Positions 23,513 through 34,600 of a stretch of 62,000 nucleotides of DNA are shown here, piece after piece. Location: NCBI RefSeq assembly GCF_000003815.2, contig NW_023365716.1, forward strand, positions 1,512,046 through 1,574,045, in the 5' to 3' direction. Below the pieces are notes generated by a model. The model was not told the DNA's origin and ran no database searches. It was given only the letters and a program-made list of their open reading frames with translations. Position 1 is the stretch's first letter. Every line of letters begins with the position of its first letter. The DNA comes from Branchiostoma floridae. Its lineage: Eukaryota; Chordata; Leptocardii; Amphioxiformes; Branchiostomatidae. A program made the position numbers and the translations under genes.

Positions 23513-24319
23513 CTCTGAAAAGATGATAATATAGGAAAGAGTAAGATCAATTCATTTACCTCCTTGATCAAAGAAACTGGCAAAATGGCCAAGAATTTAC
23601 ATGGAGGAGAATTCTACTAAACAAACAGCAATGTTTGGGAGATCAACATTTTCCCATTAAGAAGACTCGAATATTTCCTAGAGGACATAACACTGTTCGC
23701 GATTTCTGCACCATTCTTATGGTATTGGGGAGCCAGTATATTTTCGGATTTGCGCAAAACATTTTTTCCCTGGGCAAATTTTGATCATAAAGGTCTGGGT
23801 TTCTGCAAGAGGGACCGAAGCATGTATATTTTTAAAATTTTGCCGAAAATTGTGACCTTTGGCATGCTTTGATCTGTAATCGACCTCCATGTTCGACCTC
23901 CATAGTGGACTGATCCATTAGGAGGCGGGGTGAAATCCTGGCGTCATGACAATCATCTGGCTGTAGCTCGTTAAAATGCCGGAGTTGAAGTCGGGCTTTT
24001 TTAACCAAAACAAACCTGACAAATCCAGCTTGTCAGTGGGGGTTAAGACTTGAGGTTTGAAATGTACGTAAATGTATTTATAAGTGATTGTTTTGCATGG
24101 CTTAACCATGTATGGAAATCCATTTAGGAGTATTTCCCCTATTATGACGTTCAGCAGAGGTCACGTGGACTTCAGCAGACATTATGAGTCAGTCACCCCT
24201 CCTATAACAGGGGATCCTTATTCCTGGGATACAAATTTTCAAAATAGCAGAACACAGTTTTTTTAGAACGCAAAATGTGATGATAGCTCTGATGCAATTT
24301 ACTTAGTGTAGCCTCGTAC

Positions 24320-24412
24320 ATGCTTGTTTTTGTTGTTGTTGTTGTTGTCCTCATTTAACGTCTATTATTTCGCTAGACGTGGTCTCTTGGTGCTGAGTAA
24401 CACATGGTTCGA
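24320..24412. mobile_element. SINE-like fragment with (TTG)n end
   Basis: A TTGTTGTTGTTG run is followed by CCTCATTTAACGTCTATT and TCGCTAGACGTGGTCTCTTG. The same sequence occurs at 44,680-44,760 in longer form. Read on the minus strand it ends in (CAA)n, like the tail of a short retroelement. Confidence 0.45.
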
Positions 24413-24545
24413 AGAATACATGCAGAATCCACAGTTCCACAGCCCCCCTCCCCATCAAAACACCGATCACAAACACACCCCTAAATCCAATTTAACGCCG
24501 AACAAGCACCAACCAGGAAACACTAACAATAACCACATGTCTTAC

Positions 24546-24695
24546 CTGTAAGTCTGTGGTGGTTAGCGGTCTCCACAGCTTCTGGAACCTCATAAAAACC
24601 TAGCAGTTTGGAGAAGGTGAGTAACGAAGACAATGACAAAATGGCGGACGTGAGCTCACTCACAGGGCAAAGGTTAGAGGTTACAAACCTGATAC
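24546..24695 (-). promoter_or_regulatory. Promoter and non-coding exon 1 of ZNF gene E
   Basis: The donor is GACTTACAG|GTAAG at 24546/24545. AAAATGGCGGACG is at 24,639-24,650; the direct repeat is reduced to AGGTTAGAGGTTA. Intron 1 (23,515-24,545) contains only the SINE-like fragment. Confidence 0.55.
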
Positions 24696-25637
24696 TCGCT
24701 TGACAATAGGTCAAACCAGAAATGGCCGCATAACACTTTAATCTCGAGGTTTTGGGTCTAACAAAAATAACGGTCTGCTTCGATTTCTAATTATTATTTT
24801 GTGTTAATGATTTATGTCCCTTAAGGCCAAATCAGGTGAAATCAGGCATTAGGGTTCATATGCGCGGAATGTCTTGTTCAATTGCAATTTAGAATTTGAA
24901 ACCCTGTAATGACGTTATTCAAATATGATTTAAATTCACAACAATTTTTGGTATCGTTTACTCTCCATTTATTTGGAAAAAAGCTTCATCTTTGCCAAAA
25001 TTAAGCCAAATTGAATATGTCTATACATGTTTAATGCTAAAACTGCTACGACACAAAATCAAATCATAGACTTTGCATACAATAACTTTATTCTGAAAGC
25101 TCTTTACTAGAATGAAAACCAAGTTATCAAATATGCTAGTATAATATAAATTGCTATCAGCTACAAATACTAAGAATACAAGTGTACAAACAACCGACAT
25201 GTAGCAAGTACATGCATATTAACAGTATACACAATGTGCGTATTGTTGTAGATGCTATTCTTTCAGATAGATCAAAGAAATATACGGATGGTTAAAAAGT
25301 TATTATATACACTGAGCGAAAACAACACATAAATTGTAGATTTTTTGCCCACAATAAAACAAGTATGCCTCGCCATACAGAAACTAAAACTATCTTAGAT
25401 GCGAAACCAACCTCTATACAGTACGTCAATTAGCCAATGTGCTATTTTACACAAGCACTCTATCTGGAACATTTGTCATAAGCCCTACTAGGCTTTTAGC
25501 ATATGAAAATTAGATAAAGGTGAGATTTCCTAGCTGCAGTAACACCGATAACACTTATATGGTTATCCTCCTTCGTGGGTTCTTATATGCTTAGGTTGTT
25601 AGACATTTGAGCTTTTCTGTACCTATACTTCGCGCAT

Positions 25638-27180
25638 CTAGCATTTCTCTCCTATATGTGTTTCCATGTGTCGGTATAAGGTAGCTCTTTGAGCCGCTCT
25701 GTACCCACACTCCCCACACATGTAGGGTTTCTCACCGGAATGTCTTGTTTGATGATCTATCAGATGATGTTTTTCTGCCGCCGAATAATCGCACTGGTCA
25801 CACTTGTAGGGTTTCTCTCCTGTGTGGGATCTCATATGTCTGGATAAGTGAGACCTATAGGCTGTCATGTATGCACATTCTCCACACTTGTAGGGTTTAT
25901 CGCCAGCATGTTTTTCTTGATGTTGTTTCAACTTGAATTTATCAATAGCAGAAAAGTCGCACTGGTCACACTTGTAAGGTTTTTCTCCTGTGTGGGTTCT
26001 CATATGTTTGGATAAGTGAGACTTTTGAGATGCCCTGTATCCACACTCCCCACACATGAAGGGTTTTTCACCATTGTGTGTCCTTAAATGATCGACCAAC
26101 CTATATTTCTGTGTAGCATAGTAGTCACACTGGTCACATCTATAGGGTTTCTCACCGGTGTGTTTTGTCATATGTTGGACCAAATTGATTTTTCGTGCAG
26201 CAGAATAGTCACACTGGTCACACTTGTAGGGTTTTTCTCCTGTGTGGGTCCTCATGTGTCGAGATAAGTCATTCTTTCGAGTCGCCCTGTACCCACACTC
26301 CCCACACATGTAGGGTTTGTCACCGGTGTGTTTTCTTATATGTTTGACCAAAGTTGATTTCTCTGTTGCAGAATAGTCACACTGGTCACACTTGTAGGGT
26401 TTTTCTCCTGTATGGATTCTCATATGTCGGGACAAGGTAGACCTTTCAACTGTCCTATATCCGCATTCACCACACATGTAGGGTTTCTCGCCACTGTGTT
26501 TTGCTACTGTATGGTTGTCCAAAGTGGATTTCCGTGCGGCAGAATAGTCACACTGGTCACATTTGTAAGGTCTTTCGCCTGTGTGGATTCTCATATGTTT
26601 GGTTAAGTCAGCCTTTTGTACTGATCTGTATCCACACTCCCCACACATCACCTCACCGGTGTGTTTAACCACATGCCTTTCCATATTGCCTCTGCTCTCC
26701 TGTACCTGTGAGGTTGATGTGTTGTCAGGTTGGGGAAAGTTCACATCACACGTTTCCTGCTGCAGGCCCATGTCTGTTGTCTGGGTCACCCTGCTGTCAC
26801 TCTCCTTCCCAGGGTGTTCTATAAAGTTCCATCTCCTTCCCAGAATGTTCTCCAATACTAACAAATCCACAGCTGGACTCTTCCATTTCTGCTTTTACAC
26901 CGAACGTTTCATCGTTTGGAACGTCCCTTTTCTCGTCCTGCTGCCGTCCCGTGTCTGTTGTCTGCTCCCAACTGTTGTATGTCCCGTTCCAAGGACGTCC
27001 GGTTGGTTGGTAGTCGTATGTTTCCTGGTCCTCACTGTACGTTTCCTGGCACAGCACGTTCTCTTGTCCATCCTGTTGCCATCCAGTGTCTCCTGTCGGC
27101 TCCTCTTTGATGTGCGTCTCGTTCGCAGCTCGTTCCGCATGAAGCTCTTTAACGGGAGGCACAAATGCGAACTCCGCCAT
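25638..27180 (-). pseudogene. C2H2 zinc-finger gene F, frameshifted; host gene of the Polinton
   Basis: The start at 27180 follows ATTCATTTTAG|AG-ATGGCGG. IKEE and VKAE sites are kept. At about 26,822-26,828 one extra base shifts the frame within the acidic repeat (GKEMELYRTPWEGE then stop). The other frame continues HPGKESDSRVTQTTDMG into 12 fingers ending EKC at 25638. Finger 1 has lost KPY of its linker (HTGEVMCGECG), and one YRCDQCDYYA finger follows a like finger, breaking the alternation. Fingers 1 to 5 are almost identical to those of gene H. Exon 1 lies at 46,077, so intron 1 now spans about 18.9 kb and contains the whole Polinton. The promoter and coding exon still face each other correctly. 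Confidence 0.75.
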
Positions 27181-27713
27181 CTCTAAAATGAATATAAAAA
27201 AACACGTATGAGAAAAAACATAATCTTTATTTAATCATTTCATAATGCAGAAAAAGGCACAAAGTTGACATAAGAAAGTCTTCTGTGAAAGTTTTTTTTT
27301 TACCATTTTAGCTCCAGTAACAAGATTTGGATATGTATCAATTAGGGGATAGACGAACATACTAGTAGTATTTCCTTATTCAACACAGGCACGAATTGAC
27401 TCATAGTAAAAACGGAATAGATACAACAGACCAATACAAACACATAGAAACATAACAATCAATATACACATGCGCCTCCAGAGGTTTTTGACCTTGGTAG
27501 ACCCTGGTAGAATGAATATGACTTACAGTAAGCACAGACTGTACAATGGTGTAATAGAAGAGTGGACACACAAATATATAATATAGCACTGTTTACGCCA
27601 ACTGGCATCAGTCAGGTGGAAAACACATTTCACTGGCACTGCAGCTTCTTGCTATCTTCCATGCCTTTCGGCATAGTGGTTTACGTTGCAGTGTTTGCAC
27701 TGGAATGGAATGC

Positions 27714-27719
27714 ACTACC
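27714..27719. repeat. Target-site duplication, left copy (ACTACC)
   Basis: ACTACC immediately precedes the first base of the left terminal repeat and is repeated at 44,364-44,369. Six base pairs is the usual size for Maverick/Polinton integration. Confidence 0.9.
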
Positions 27720-27988
27720 AGTAGTATAGTAGCGACACGCTGACTATCATTATTCAGGAGCAAGAAGGAGCAGGTCAGAGGTCAGATATGATGTATTCAG
27801 GCGGAGCAGGTCAGAGGTCAGATATGATGTATTCAGGTGGAGCAGGTCAGAGGTCAGATATGATGTATTCAGGTGGAGCAGGTCAGAGGTCAGATATGAT
27901 GTATTCAGGTGGAGCAGGTCAGAGGTCAAATATGATTTATTCAGGCGCAGGTCAGGGGTTAGATATCATATATTCAGGCGGAGTAAGG
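27720..27988. repeat. Left terminal inverted repeat with 36-bp DR1-bearing units
   Basis: The outer 50 bp are unique, then about six units of 33-36 bp follow. AGGTCAGAGGTCA occurs perfectly at 27772, 27808, 27844, 27880 and 27916 (starts), spaced exactly 36 bp, with a degenerate sixth at 27949. Each perfect copy is two AGGTCA half-sites separated by one base, the DR1 layout bound by RXR heterodimers and HNF4-type nuclear receptors. Confidence 0.9.
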
Positions 27989-28123
27989 TAACTATGACAA
28001 CCCCGCCCCACCCCAAATGAACCTCCCCCTCCCCAATTGTGAAAGACTTGCCCTTATTTGGCCTGGTTCTAAGTCTCTATCGCATAAAATAAAGATGACA
28101 ACGACCGTCTGTTTTTCCGTTCT

Positions 28124-28129
28124 TTTATT
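28124..28129 (-). terminator. Polyadenylation signal of the RNR gene
   Basis: AATAAA on the minus strand, 9 bases after the stop at 28138. Confidence 0.6.
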
Positions 28130-28137
28130 CTCTACTT

Positions 28138-29175
28138 TCAAAAGTCAGCATCCAACGTGAACTTTTGCTGTTCAGAGGAGGACATCACGCCCATCTTCTG
28201 GTACTCCCCCACCCTCTTCTCAAAGAAGTTGGTCTTTCCCTCCAGAGAAATGTTCTCCATGAAGTCAAAGGGGTTCTCGCTGTTGTAAAGCTTACTGCAC
28301 AGGAGTTCCCCCAGCAGTCTATCTGCGACAAACTCGATGTACTGTTTCATCAGGTCTTGATTCATCCCAATCAGCTTCACGGGAAGAGCTTCCGTCAGGA
28401 ACTCTTGCTCAATCTTAACAGCATCGTCGATAATCTGGTAAATGCGATCCTCACTAGGCTTATTGACCAGGTAGCTGACCATAAGACAGGCAAAGTCGGT
28501 GTGTAGACCCTCGTCTCTACTGATCAGCTCATTGGAGAAAGTTAGCCCCGGCATGAGTCCTCTTTTCCTTAACCAGAAAATTGCTGCGAAGGCCCCGGAG
28601 AAAAATATCCCTTCCACAGCGGCAAACGCAACTACACGCTCCCCCCAACTGCTCCCCTCGTCTCCGCTCCACTTCAGGGCCCAGTCAGCCTTCTTTTGTA
28701 CACACGGTATGGTCTCAATGGCACTGAACAGACGCTCTCTCTCATGTGGCTCCTTCACGTAGGTGTCGATTAAGAGACTGTACATTTCAGAATGGATGTT
28801 CTCAATGGCTATCTGGAAGCCATAGAAGCACCTTGCCTCAGTCACCTGCACCTCTTTGGTGAATCTCTCAACCAGATTTTCATTGACTATACCGTCACTA
28901 GCTGCAAAGAATGCCAGGACGTGTTTAATGAAGTGTTTTTCGTTGTCATTCAGTCTCTCCCAATGCGCCAAGTCTTTAGAGAGATCAACTTCCTCCGTTG
29001 TCCAGAATGATGCTACGGCCTTCTTGTACATGTGCCAGATGTCGTGGTACTGGATGGGAAAAATGACGAAGCGTCTGGAGTTTTCACGCAGTAGGGGCTC
29101 ACACTGCTTCTCTCGGTCTACAGAGACCTTCAGTACGGACAGCTGGTTAGACTTCGGTGGCTGCGCTGAAAGCAT
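28138..29175 (-). CDS. Ribonucleotide reductase small subunit (class Ia, RRM2-like)
   Basis: The 345-residue product makes the tyrosyl radical used by the large subunit to reduce ribonucleotides to deoxyribonucleotides. All expected elements are visible: the first metal-ligand aspartate in [12 protein letters not shown], glutamate and histidine with the radical tyrosine in TEAR…[10 protein letters not shown], the glutamate of AVEGIFFSG, the glutamate/histidine of [10 protein letters not shown], and the C-terminal FTLDADF tail that docks on the large subunit. I use the ATG at 29175; a stop lies a short way upstream in frame. The N-terminus is shorter than cellular RRM2. No large subunit is in the window, so it would work with the host's. 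It lies inside the terminal repeats, left-facing and head-to-head with PolB, in one exon, which argues for capture as a processed or viral gene. Confidence 0.95.
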   Translation of the reverse strand: MLSAQPPKSNQLSVLKVSVDREKQCEPLLRENSRRFVIFPIQYHDIWHMYKKAVASFWTTEEVDLSKDLAHWERLNDNEKHFIKHVLAFFAASDGIVNENLVERFTKEVQVTEARCFYGFQIAIENIHSEMYSLLIDTYVKEPHERERLFSAIETIPCVQKKADWALKWSGDEGSSWGERVVAFAAVEGIFFSGAFAAIFWLRKRGLMPGLTFSNELISRDEGLHTDFACLMVSYLVNKPSEDRIYQIIDDAVKIEQEFLTEALPVKLIGMNQDLMKQYIEFVADRLLGELLCSKLYNSENPFDFMENISLEGKTNFFEKRVGEYQKMGVMSSSEQQKFTLDADF

Positions 29176-29249
29176 CTTACGGTTGTGTGACTCACAAAAT
29201 GAAGCGAGCGCTAGCACCCTCGTACCACTAGATATACCCTAGCCTGTCA

Positions 29250-29276
29250 CCATATATTTGCATATATATATATATT
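29250..29276 (-). promoter_or_regulatory. Probable RNR promoter: TATA stretch with octamer
   Basis: An alternating TATATA tract containing ATTTGCAT (29,256-29,263, a POU-octamer match) lies about 80-100 bases upstream of the RNR ATG. Confidence 0.35.
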
Positions 29277-29511
29277 GTAGGATACGAGTCGTTACTCTGA
29301 TTGGTCCAGACATGCAGAGTTTAGGGAATAGGTAGTTTCTTAGCTCAGGTCGGGGTGAAACGGCCGTCAAAACACGGCCCCGAGCTGACCTCACCGACGC
29401 TGAACACTGCCATTATGTTACGCCGGAAACAATTGGTAACCCCGACTTAGTGTGCATACGACTTGGAACAGCTAACTGTACCCACAGAAGCGTCAATATG
29501 CCAATAAAAAT

Positions 29512-29805
29512 GTGCTAATGGACAAAATAGAATATGTACAGAAACGAGCTGCTAGGTATGTCTTGAAGGACTACAGGAACACCACCAGCGTGTCGTACCT
29601 ACAGAACAAGCTGGGTTGGCTGACCCTGCAAGAAATGAGGTGTCAGGCTAGGCTAGTTCTACAAGGCCTTCCACATCTATAGCCATACATCAATACATCA
29701 CTAGGAACACAAAACCCCACTTGAGGACACCCACTCCGCCTTAACGCACTCTCTTGCCGGACTGAAACATACAGAACCAGTTATTTTCCAACAACACTGA
29801 GTGAA
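29512..29805 (+). mobile_element. Fragment of a non-LTR retrotransposon (reverse transcriptase C-terminus)
   Basis: Plus-strand frame reads MDKIEYVQKRAARYVLKD, then SVSYLQNKLGWLTLQEMR, and after a shift CRTETYRTSYFPTTL. This is the usual end of CR1/L2/Jockey-type ORF2 proteins (IQRRAARF … LGW.TLE.RR … TRTETYRNSFFP). Only about 290 bp remain, broken, inside the Polinton between RNR and PolB, so the element itself has served as a target or has captured the fragment. Confidence 0.6.
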
Positions 29806-30430
29806 TGACACAAGCTACCAACACACAGTGTCACTGCACCATCACTTTCTAGCTTCAAGAGGGGGGTTGGTCCAACACAATTGAGCCGCCCGCCCTCCCA
29901 GATGAAAGTCGGAGACTTTCCTTTATCCTCGGGCACAGTGTATTGAAGCCATTGTGTTACGCCGGAAAACAGGACACAAAAGACGGGGAGGGACAATAGA
30001 CCCAGCTGTGTGCACACCGCTAACGTGTTTAGAGACATGAGACTAACCGGGTATCCTTCAAGGAGAGGTCGTACGGCAGCGACCACGGCCCATGGTGTAC
30101 CAAGATAAGACAACGAACGGGGAATTAAGCGCTTGCCGGACTTTGCGTTTGCCGTACACTGTGACATGGCCGGCCCAGTCTTCTGGAAACTGGGAGGGAA
30201 GGCGGAAACGTAACTGCCTTTATCAACAACATCATCAAAAGGGTTCTACGCCTTGCCATAGAGAGCCAGCGCAGAGCGGGGAGGTTTTCACCGTTTTGTC
30301 GCCGTTTCGCTTCACTGACTTCACTTGGGCGGAAGTGGCACGGCTTTGTTTCCGTCTTAGGGAGTACAGCCACCGGAAGTGCATCATTCAACGTGAACGG
30401 ACATACCAATATTCGGGCTAGCCCATCTTC
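29806..30430. other. Element spacer without a recognised gene
   Basis: Open stretches exist on both strands (29,781-30,167 and 30,125-30,421) but none shows a recognisable domain. A GTTACGCCGGAAA motif occurs twice (29,415 and 29,951). It may hold the divergent RNR/PolB control region. Confidence 0.3.
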
Positions 30431-30434
30431 TTAG

Positions 30435-30563
30435 TATAAAAAGAACACGAGCGAAGCACTGGTCAGTTAACGTGGTGGTCACCCCGTACTTTGGATTATA
30501 CCCGAGCTGTGCCCCGGATTAATGACCGCAGTACCGCTACGGACGGAGCGTCTCTTTCTTTAG
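30435..30563 (+). promoter_or_regulatory. PolB promoter (TATA) and non-coding leader exon
   Basis: TATAAAAAG at 30,435-30,443 is followed by a leader ending TTTAG|GTAAGTGG at 30563/30564. A 14-codon upstream ORF (ATGACCGCAGTACCG…) stops exactly at the splice donor. The leader intron runs 30,564-31,629 and ends TTCTTTCAG. A second mini-ORF of 7 codons lies between the acceptor and the PolB ATG. Upstream ORFs suggest damped translation. Confidence 0.6.
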
Positions 30564-30618
30564 GTAAGTGGAAAACACTTTCTACATATCTTTGATCCTC
30601 TGTTAGAATCTCTCAAAC

Positions 30619-31573
30619 AAGCGACAGTTGTTTATAACCCGTGCAAAACTAGAATATATGTTACAATATTTTCTCTGCAACAAAAAAACATGTTTTGAAG
30701 ACACTGTTGCAAGGATTGTACCAGGGCATTTTCGTTTAGCTTTCGTGTGGAGTGTCGAGTTAATATTGTTTAACACTAGGGGATTCGTGTCACAACGGTA
30801 CGAAAACTCTTGTAGTTGTTGTGTCATGTCTGTAGTAATTTTTTTAGTAAAACTATACACGCTAGATTATGTGATAAGCTATATCATCAGTATTCGTTAT
30901 GTCGAATGCTACGTATGTCTTTACCAATATTGAAACGTAACAGTACGTGTGTCACAGTTTTTGTACCGAACGTTTCCTCCGCTATACCGAAACAAGTATT
31001 CCGTACCGGCAACCCAGTTTTGTTCGGCCACAAAAGAGCACCGAAGCCCTTTCTTTGTTTGTCACGGAATACTGATGAATGTGCGGTCGTCGCTCTGGTA
31101 CGGATAACCAAGCGACAGTTGTTGATAACCCGTGTAAAACTAGAATACGTGTAACAATATTTTGTCTGCACCAAAACATATTTTGAAGAAACTGTTGCAC
31201 CAGGGCATTTTCGTTTAGCTTTCGTGTGGAGTGTCGAGTTATGTTAACACTACAGGAGTCGTGTAAAAGATCTTTTATTGTTGCTGTTGTTGTTGTTGTC
31301 TCATGTCTGTAGTAATTTTTAGTAAAACCAAACGCGCTAGATTATGTGATACGCTATATGTTATGTCGAATGCTACGCACGCCATTGCCAACTTTGAAAC
31401 GCAACAGTACGTGTGTCACAGTTTTGTACCGACTGTTTTCTCCGCTTTACCAAAACATGTATTCCCCACGACAAAAACGGTTTTCGTTTACAAAAGAGCA
31501 CAGATACAATAGAAGCCCTTTCTTTGTTTGTCACGGAATACTGATGAGTGTGCCGTCGTCGCTCTAACAAAAG
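30619..31573 (+). repeat. Tandem 491-bp duplication in the PolB leader intron
   Basis: The block beginning AAGCGACAGTTGTT at 30,619 recurs at 31,110, and the block ending GTTTGTCACGGAATACTGATG near 31,055-31,075 recurs near 31,527. Copies differ by scattered substitutions and small indels, so the duplication is not recent relative to the element's terminal repeats. Confidence 0.8.
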
Positions 31574-31664
31574 CACTGTAGTATTTTACAAATTTAGCTT
31601 TTCAAACAAAGCTTTGTATGTTCTTTCAGAACCCAGCAATGATCAAAAGTACAGTCAACTAGTC

Positions 31665-34600
31665 ATGGCGTTTACTTGTGAAACGTGCGGAAAAATCTTC
31701 ACACTAAAACGCAATCTCACCCGGCATCAGAAGTCCCACAACCAGACCGCACCCACGCACGAGTGCGATTTTTGCGGCAAAAAGTTTCCTAGACGGGATA
31801 ACCTACTGCAACATCGGCGGCTGCACGATAAAGCCAAGCCGGGCCCCACGTTCTGGTGCCGGTCGTGTAACGTGGCGTTTGACACGGCCCACGCCCTGCA
31901 GGCGCACCGACAAGCCGCACACCCCGTGGCGTCTACCTCTCGTCCACAAAAGAGGGTTTCTCTAGCAGACGGGGCCGGTCCCAGAGCGAAACGACGCCAC
32001 ATACAACCCGCTGGAGACGACGACGCATTTCCTTTTGAGGAAGATCCGGAGGACGTGTCAGAAGAGCTGATTCCCCAGCACGAAGACGTGGCTGTTCAGA
32101 ATCTGTACCGGCAGAAATGGTCCATGATCAGGACGCAGTTCAAGCGGGGACAAAACATCCAGGACACGTACAACTTTAGACTGGAGTCCGAAAATCCCAG
32201 CGATCTGGCCGACAACGTATGGGCCATCTTTGGCGACCAGCAAACCGTCTTTAAGATCAACCTGTCGTTCGGGTTCATCCTCCAGGACGGGGAAACGGGG
32301 GCACTGCGATATTTTTACCCTTGTGAAAATAATAACGGGTTTTTACCAGAACCCGTCCAAGTGGAAAACGAGGATGATATCCGACGGTTCCTGGACAAGA
32401 TCGAAGAGGTCGATCACATGGAGCAGGCACGCCAGGAGCGCCCCAACAGCAAAACGGTCCTGCAGAAGATGGTGAACGTCACGTTTTACGTCCACAAGAT
32501 CAAGGATCATCCCATCGGTGCCCCCGGGACGCTGACAGACTACATCAGGAACAGCAGGTCCATCATAGCCCTTCTTAATGGACCGCACGGCCCGTACACG
32601 GACAAGCTCTGTTTTTTCCGGTGCCTGGCCCTCCATCGGCAATGCGATCGCACCAAACTAGAAAGACCGACCAAAAAACTATTCAAAGAGTACCTGGCGT
32701 GGGTGGGTAAAACGCCCAGGCAGTTCAGAGGCGTGTCTCTCAAACATCTGGAGGAAATAGAGACATTGTTTGAGGTCGACGTGTACGTCTATGCTCTACA
32801 ACCCAACGGCGATGAAGACGCCGAAGATGGCGATTTCTTTGCGGAGTTGGTGAGGCGTCCCCTGCCTACACACAATAATACGATGTATCTGAATCTCTGC
32901 GAGCAACATTACAGTTACATTAAGGACTTTAAGACTTACGCCAAGTCATACGCGTGTCCGCAATGTGGAAAGAGATGGACGCACCGCGGTCATTGCGAAG
33001 CCCACATTCGCACGTGCGACGGTAAGGTGACCAAGGTGTATCCGGGGGGCGCCTACCATCTACCGCAGACCATCTTTGAAAAGCTGCAGGACGAAGGGAT
33101 CGTCATCCCCGAAGAAGATCGTTACTATCCCTACCGCGCCTGCTTCGATATAGAATGTCTTCTAAAACCACTGACTGATCAAAAGACGGACAAGATGACG
33201 TGGGAGGCGGCGCACGAACTCTTGAGCGTGAGCGTCTGCTCAAACGTCCCTGAATACACCGACCCAGAATGTTTCGTGTCCGAAGGCGACCCGACAAAAG
33301 TGGCTGAAGACTTGTTGAATTTCCTACAGCAAATCAGTCGTAAGGCGTACTCCCTTCTGTTGGAAAAGTTTCACTGGGCGGTGCTCAAGATGGAAGAAAT
33401 TCGGCAAAGGGATTTGGAGAAAGAGGAAAAAGAAGAAGAAACGGAAGAAGAATCCCCGAAAGACATAGTTGACAAGGCGAAGCGAAAAGAAAAACGCCGG
33501 AAAGAACATTACATGACCAAACTGATTGAGGAACTGACCAAGTACATGAGTCAGCTGGTGGTCCTTAGTTTCAACGGTGGGAAGTATGACCTGAACGCCA
33601 TCAAAAAAGTGTTCCTCCCGCTGCTACTGCGATCGACCAGCAAACTCCGACCCATCAAGAAGAACAACACGTACATGTCGATTGAAACGGACGACCTCAA
33701 ATTCCTGGATCTCATCAATTATGTGGCGCCGGGCTTCTCCTACTCGATCCTGCTGAAGGCGTACGGCTGCCAGGAGACAAAGGGATTCTTCCCGTAAGTA
33801 GACGGCCTTATTTTGTTTGCATTCTGATGTGATGTGACCGACATTGTGTTAGCCCGACATTGTGTTAGAGCGTGCTATGACGTGTTATTTTTTGTCCCAT
33901 TGACATGACAGGTACGAATGGATGGACAGCTTGGACAAGTTGGAGCACACGCGGCTGCCACCACGAGCCGCCTTCCATAGCAACCTGCGACAGTCAGACC
34001 TCTCGGAGGAGGATTATCTGTACTGTCAGCGCGTGTGGGAAGAGCAGGGCATGACGACCATGAGGGACTTCTTGATATGGTAGGTCGTTGTACGTTATCT
34101 CGTAACACCTAGATGATAACCTAGATTGAGCGGAGCGGTTGGACTTAACAAATCACGACTAATATTTGTTCCTACAGGTACAACAACAAGGACGTTAGCC
34201 CCATGGTGGAAGCCGTGCAGAAGATGACAGAGTTCTACCAGGACAAGGGTATCGACATGTTTAAGGACGGCATTAGCGTCCCGGGTCTAACACTTAAGTA
34301 CCTCTTCATGAACCTGCCGCGCGATACTTACTTTACTGTTCCAGACAATGAAGACGTGTACAGATTGTATAAAGACAACATAGTGGGGGGACCCAGCATC
34401 ATCTTTCATAGGTACCACGAGAAGGGCAAGACCTACATCAGGGCCGACGAGATGACATTGTCGGGCAGGGAACCGAAACCTTGTCAAAAGGTCATTGGCT
34501 ACGACGCGAATGCGTTATATCTGTGGGCCCTGATGCAGGACATGCCCTCCGGCCATTACATTCGGCGTAGAGAAGACACGGGGTTCGAAAGAGAATATTC

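Noticed and set aside
27788-27991. Open frame of GGAGQRSDMMYS repeats (also 44,023-44,295)
   Set aside because: It is the 36-bp terminal-repeat unit read in a frame that cannot meet a stop; no start context or gene layout.
28138-29175. RNR as an ordinary host gene that happens to neighbour a transposon
   Set aside because: It lies between the two ends of one element defined by terminal repeats and target duplication, facing PolB like a cargo gene. Secondary insertion into the element stays possible.
29781-30421. Open frames in the RNR-PolB spacer
   Set aside because: No domain, no consistent start, overlapping on both strands; left as unassigned spacer.
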